Source of the DNA: JAZDKP01 sp043802925
Lineage (GTDB): Bacteria; Fibrobacterota; OXYB2-FULL-49-7; JAEUSG01
NCBI GenBank assembly: GCA_043802925.1
Contig: JAZDKP010000120.1
Location: 1-15,539 of the forward strand
DNA length: 15,539 bases
Direction: 5' to 3'
Shown piece after piece: positions 15,525-15,539 of this stretch. The position numbers and the translations under genes were made by a program. Within the stretch, counting starts at the first letter, position 1; each line of letters starts with the position of its first letter. The notes under the pieces are model-generated. The model had not been told where the DNA came from. It searched no databases and saw nothing but the letters and a program-made list of their open reading frames with translations.

Positions 15525-15539
15525 ATTATGACACAGCCT
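15525..15539. repeat. right terminal inverted repeat of a 118-base segment
   Basis: ATTATGACACAGCCT, the reverse complement of the repeat at 15422-15436 apart from one base. It forms the last 15 bases of the window. Ending exactly at a repeat is what an assembly break at a multi-copy element would produce. Confidence 0.6.

Larger units (their letters stand above)
15422..15539. mobile_element. possible MITE or IS-end remnant
   Basis: A 118-base segment is bounded by 15-base imperfect inverted repeats (14/15) and lies in the region upstream of the propeller gene. It contains no convincing gene. Its right end coincides exactly with the window edge, so a target-site duplication cannot be checked and the segment could instead be the end of a larger element. 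The GGCTGTGTC-type end resembles insertion-sequence termini in general, but no family can be assigned from this sequence alone. Confidence 0.4.

Noticed and set aside
1..15539. CRISPR array, tRNA, rRNA or intact transposase
   Set aside because: No regularly spaced direct repeats, cloverleaf-like sequence, rRNA-like stretch or transposase motif was seen on either strand.

Overview
The window most likely comes from a Gram-negative bacterium of the Fibrobacterota-Chlorobi-Bacteroidota (FCB) superphylum or a nearby candidate phylum. Three large secreted proteins end in type IX secretion system (T9SS) or FlgD-Ig-like C-terminal sorting domains. Several genes carry a clear AAGGAG or GGAG Shine-Dalgarno, which is unusual in Bacteroidota and points more to a Fibrobacterota-, Latescibacterota- or KSB1-like lineage. 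This placement is inference; no marker gene (rRNA, ribosomal protein) is present.

Layout. (1) 1-59, minus: the first codons of a gene for an exported protein, cut by the window edge. (2) 114-938, plus: a YgjP/DUF45-type zinc metallopeptidase. (3) 1091-3325, plus: a large putative lipoprotein built from flagellar hook (FlgE-like) modules but lacking both terminal D0 helices. (4) 3329-4486, minus: a uroporphyrinogen-decarboxylase-superfamily methyltransferase-like protein, converging on the hook-like gene with 3 bases between stop codons. (5) 4621-7214, plus: a tight three-gene unit of a D-2-hydroxyacid dehydrogenase, a signal-peptide-bearing probable outer-membrane barrel, and a class I glutamine amidotransferase. 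The last two overlap by ATGA. (6) 7246-15380, minus: three secreted proteins transcribed leftwards. They are a BNR/Asp-box beta-propeller protein followed by two divergent paralogues with the three-part architecture of PcRGLX/YetA-like proteins (RIFT barrel, beta-sandwich, alpha/alpha toroid; rhamnogalacturonan-lyase relatives). All three have C-terminal sorting domains. (7) 15422-15539: a 118-base segment bounded by 15-base inverted repeats that ends exactly at the window edge.

How the genes may work together. The minus-strand block looks like an extracellular polysaccharide-processing locus whose products are secreted by T9SS; pectin or rhamnogalacturonan-like glycans are the best guess. 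The second and third genes of that block are separated by a 13-base C (coding-strand G) homopolymer just upstream of a good sigma70-like promoter, so the third gene could be tuned separately by tract length. The other genes do not form one recognisable pathway. The most unusual item is the lipoprotein-like hook protein: it keeps hook body sequence but lacks the segments used for axial assembly, and no flagellar gene lies beside it. No tRNA, rRNA, CRISPR array or intact transposase was recognised, and no gene-free stretch exceeds 300 bases.
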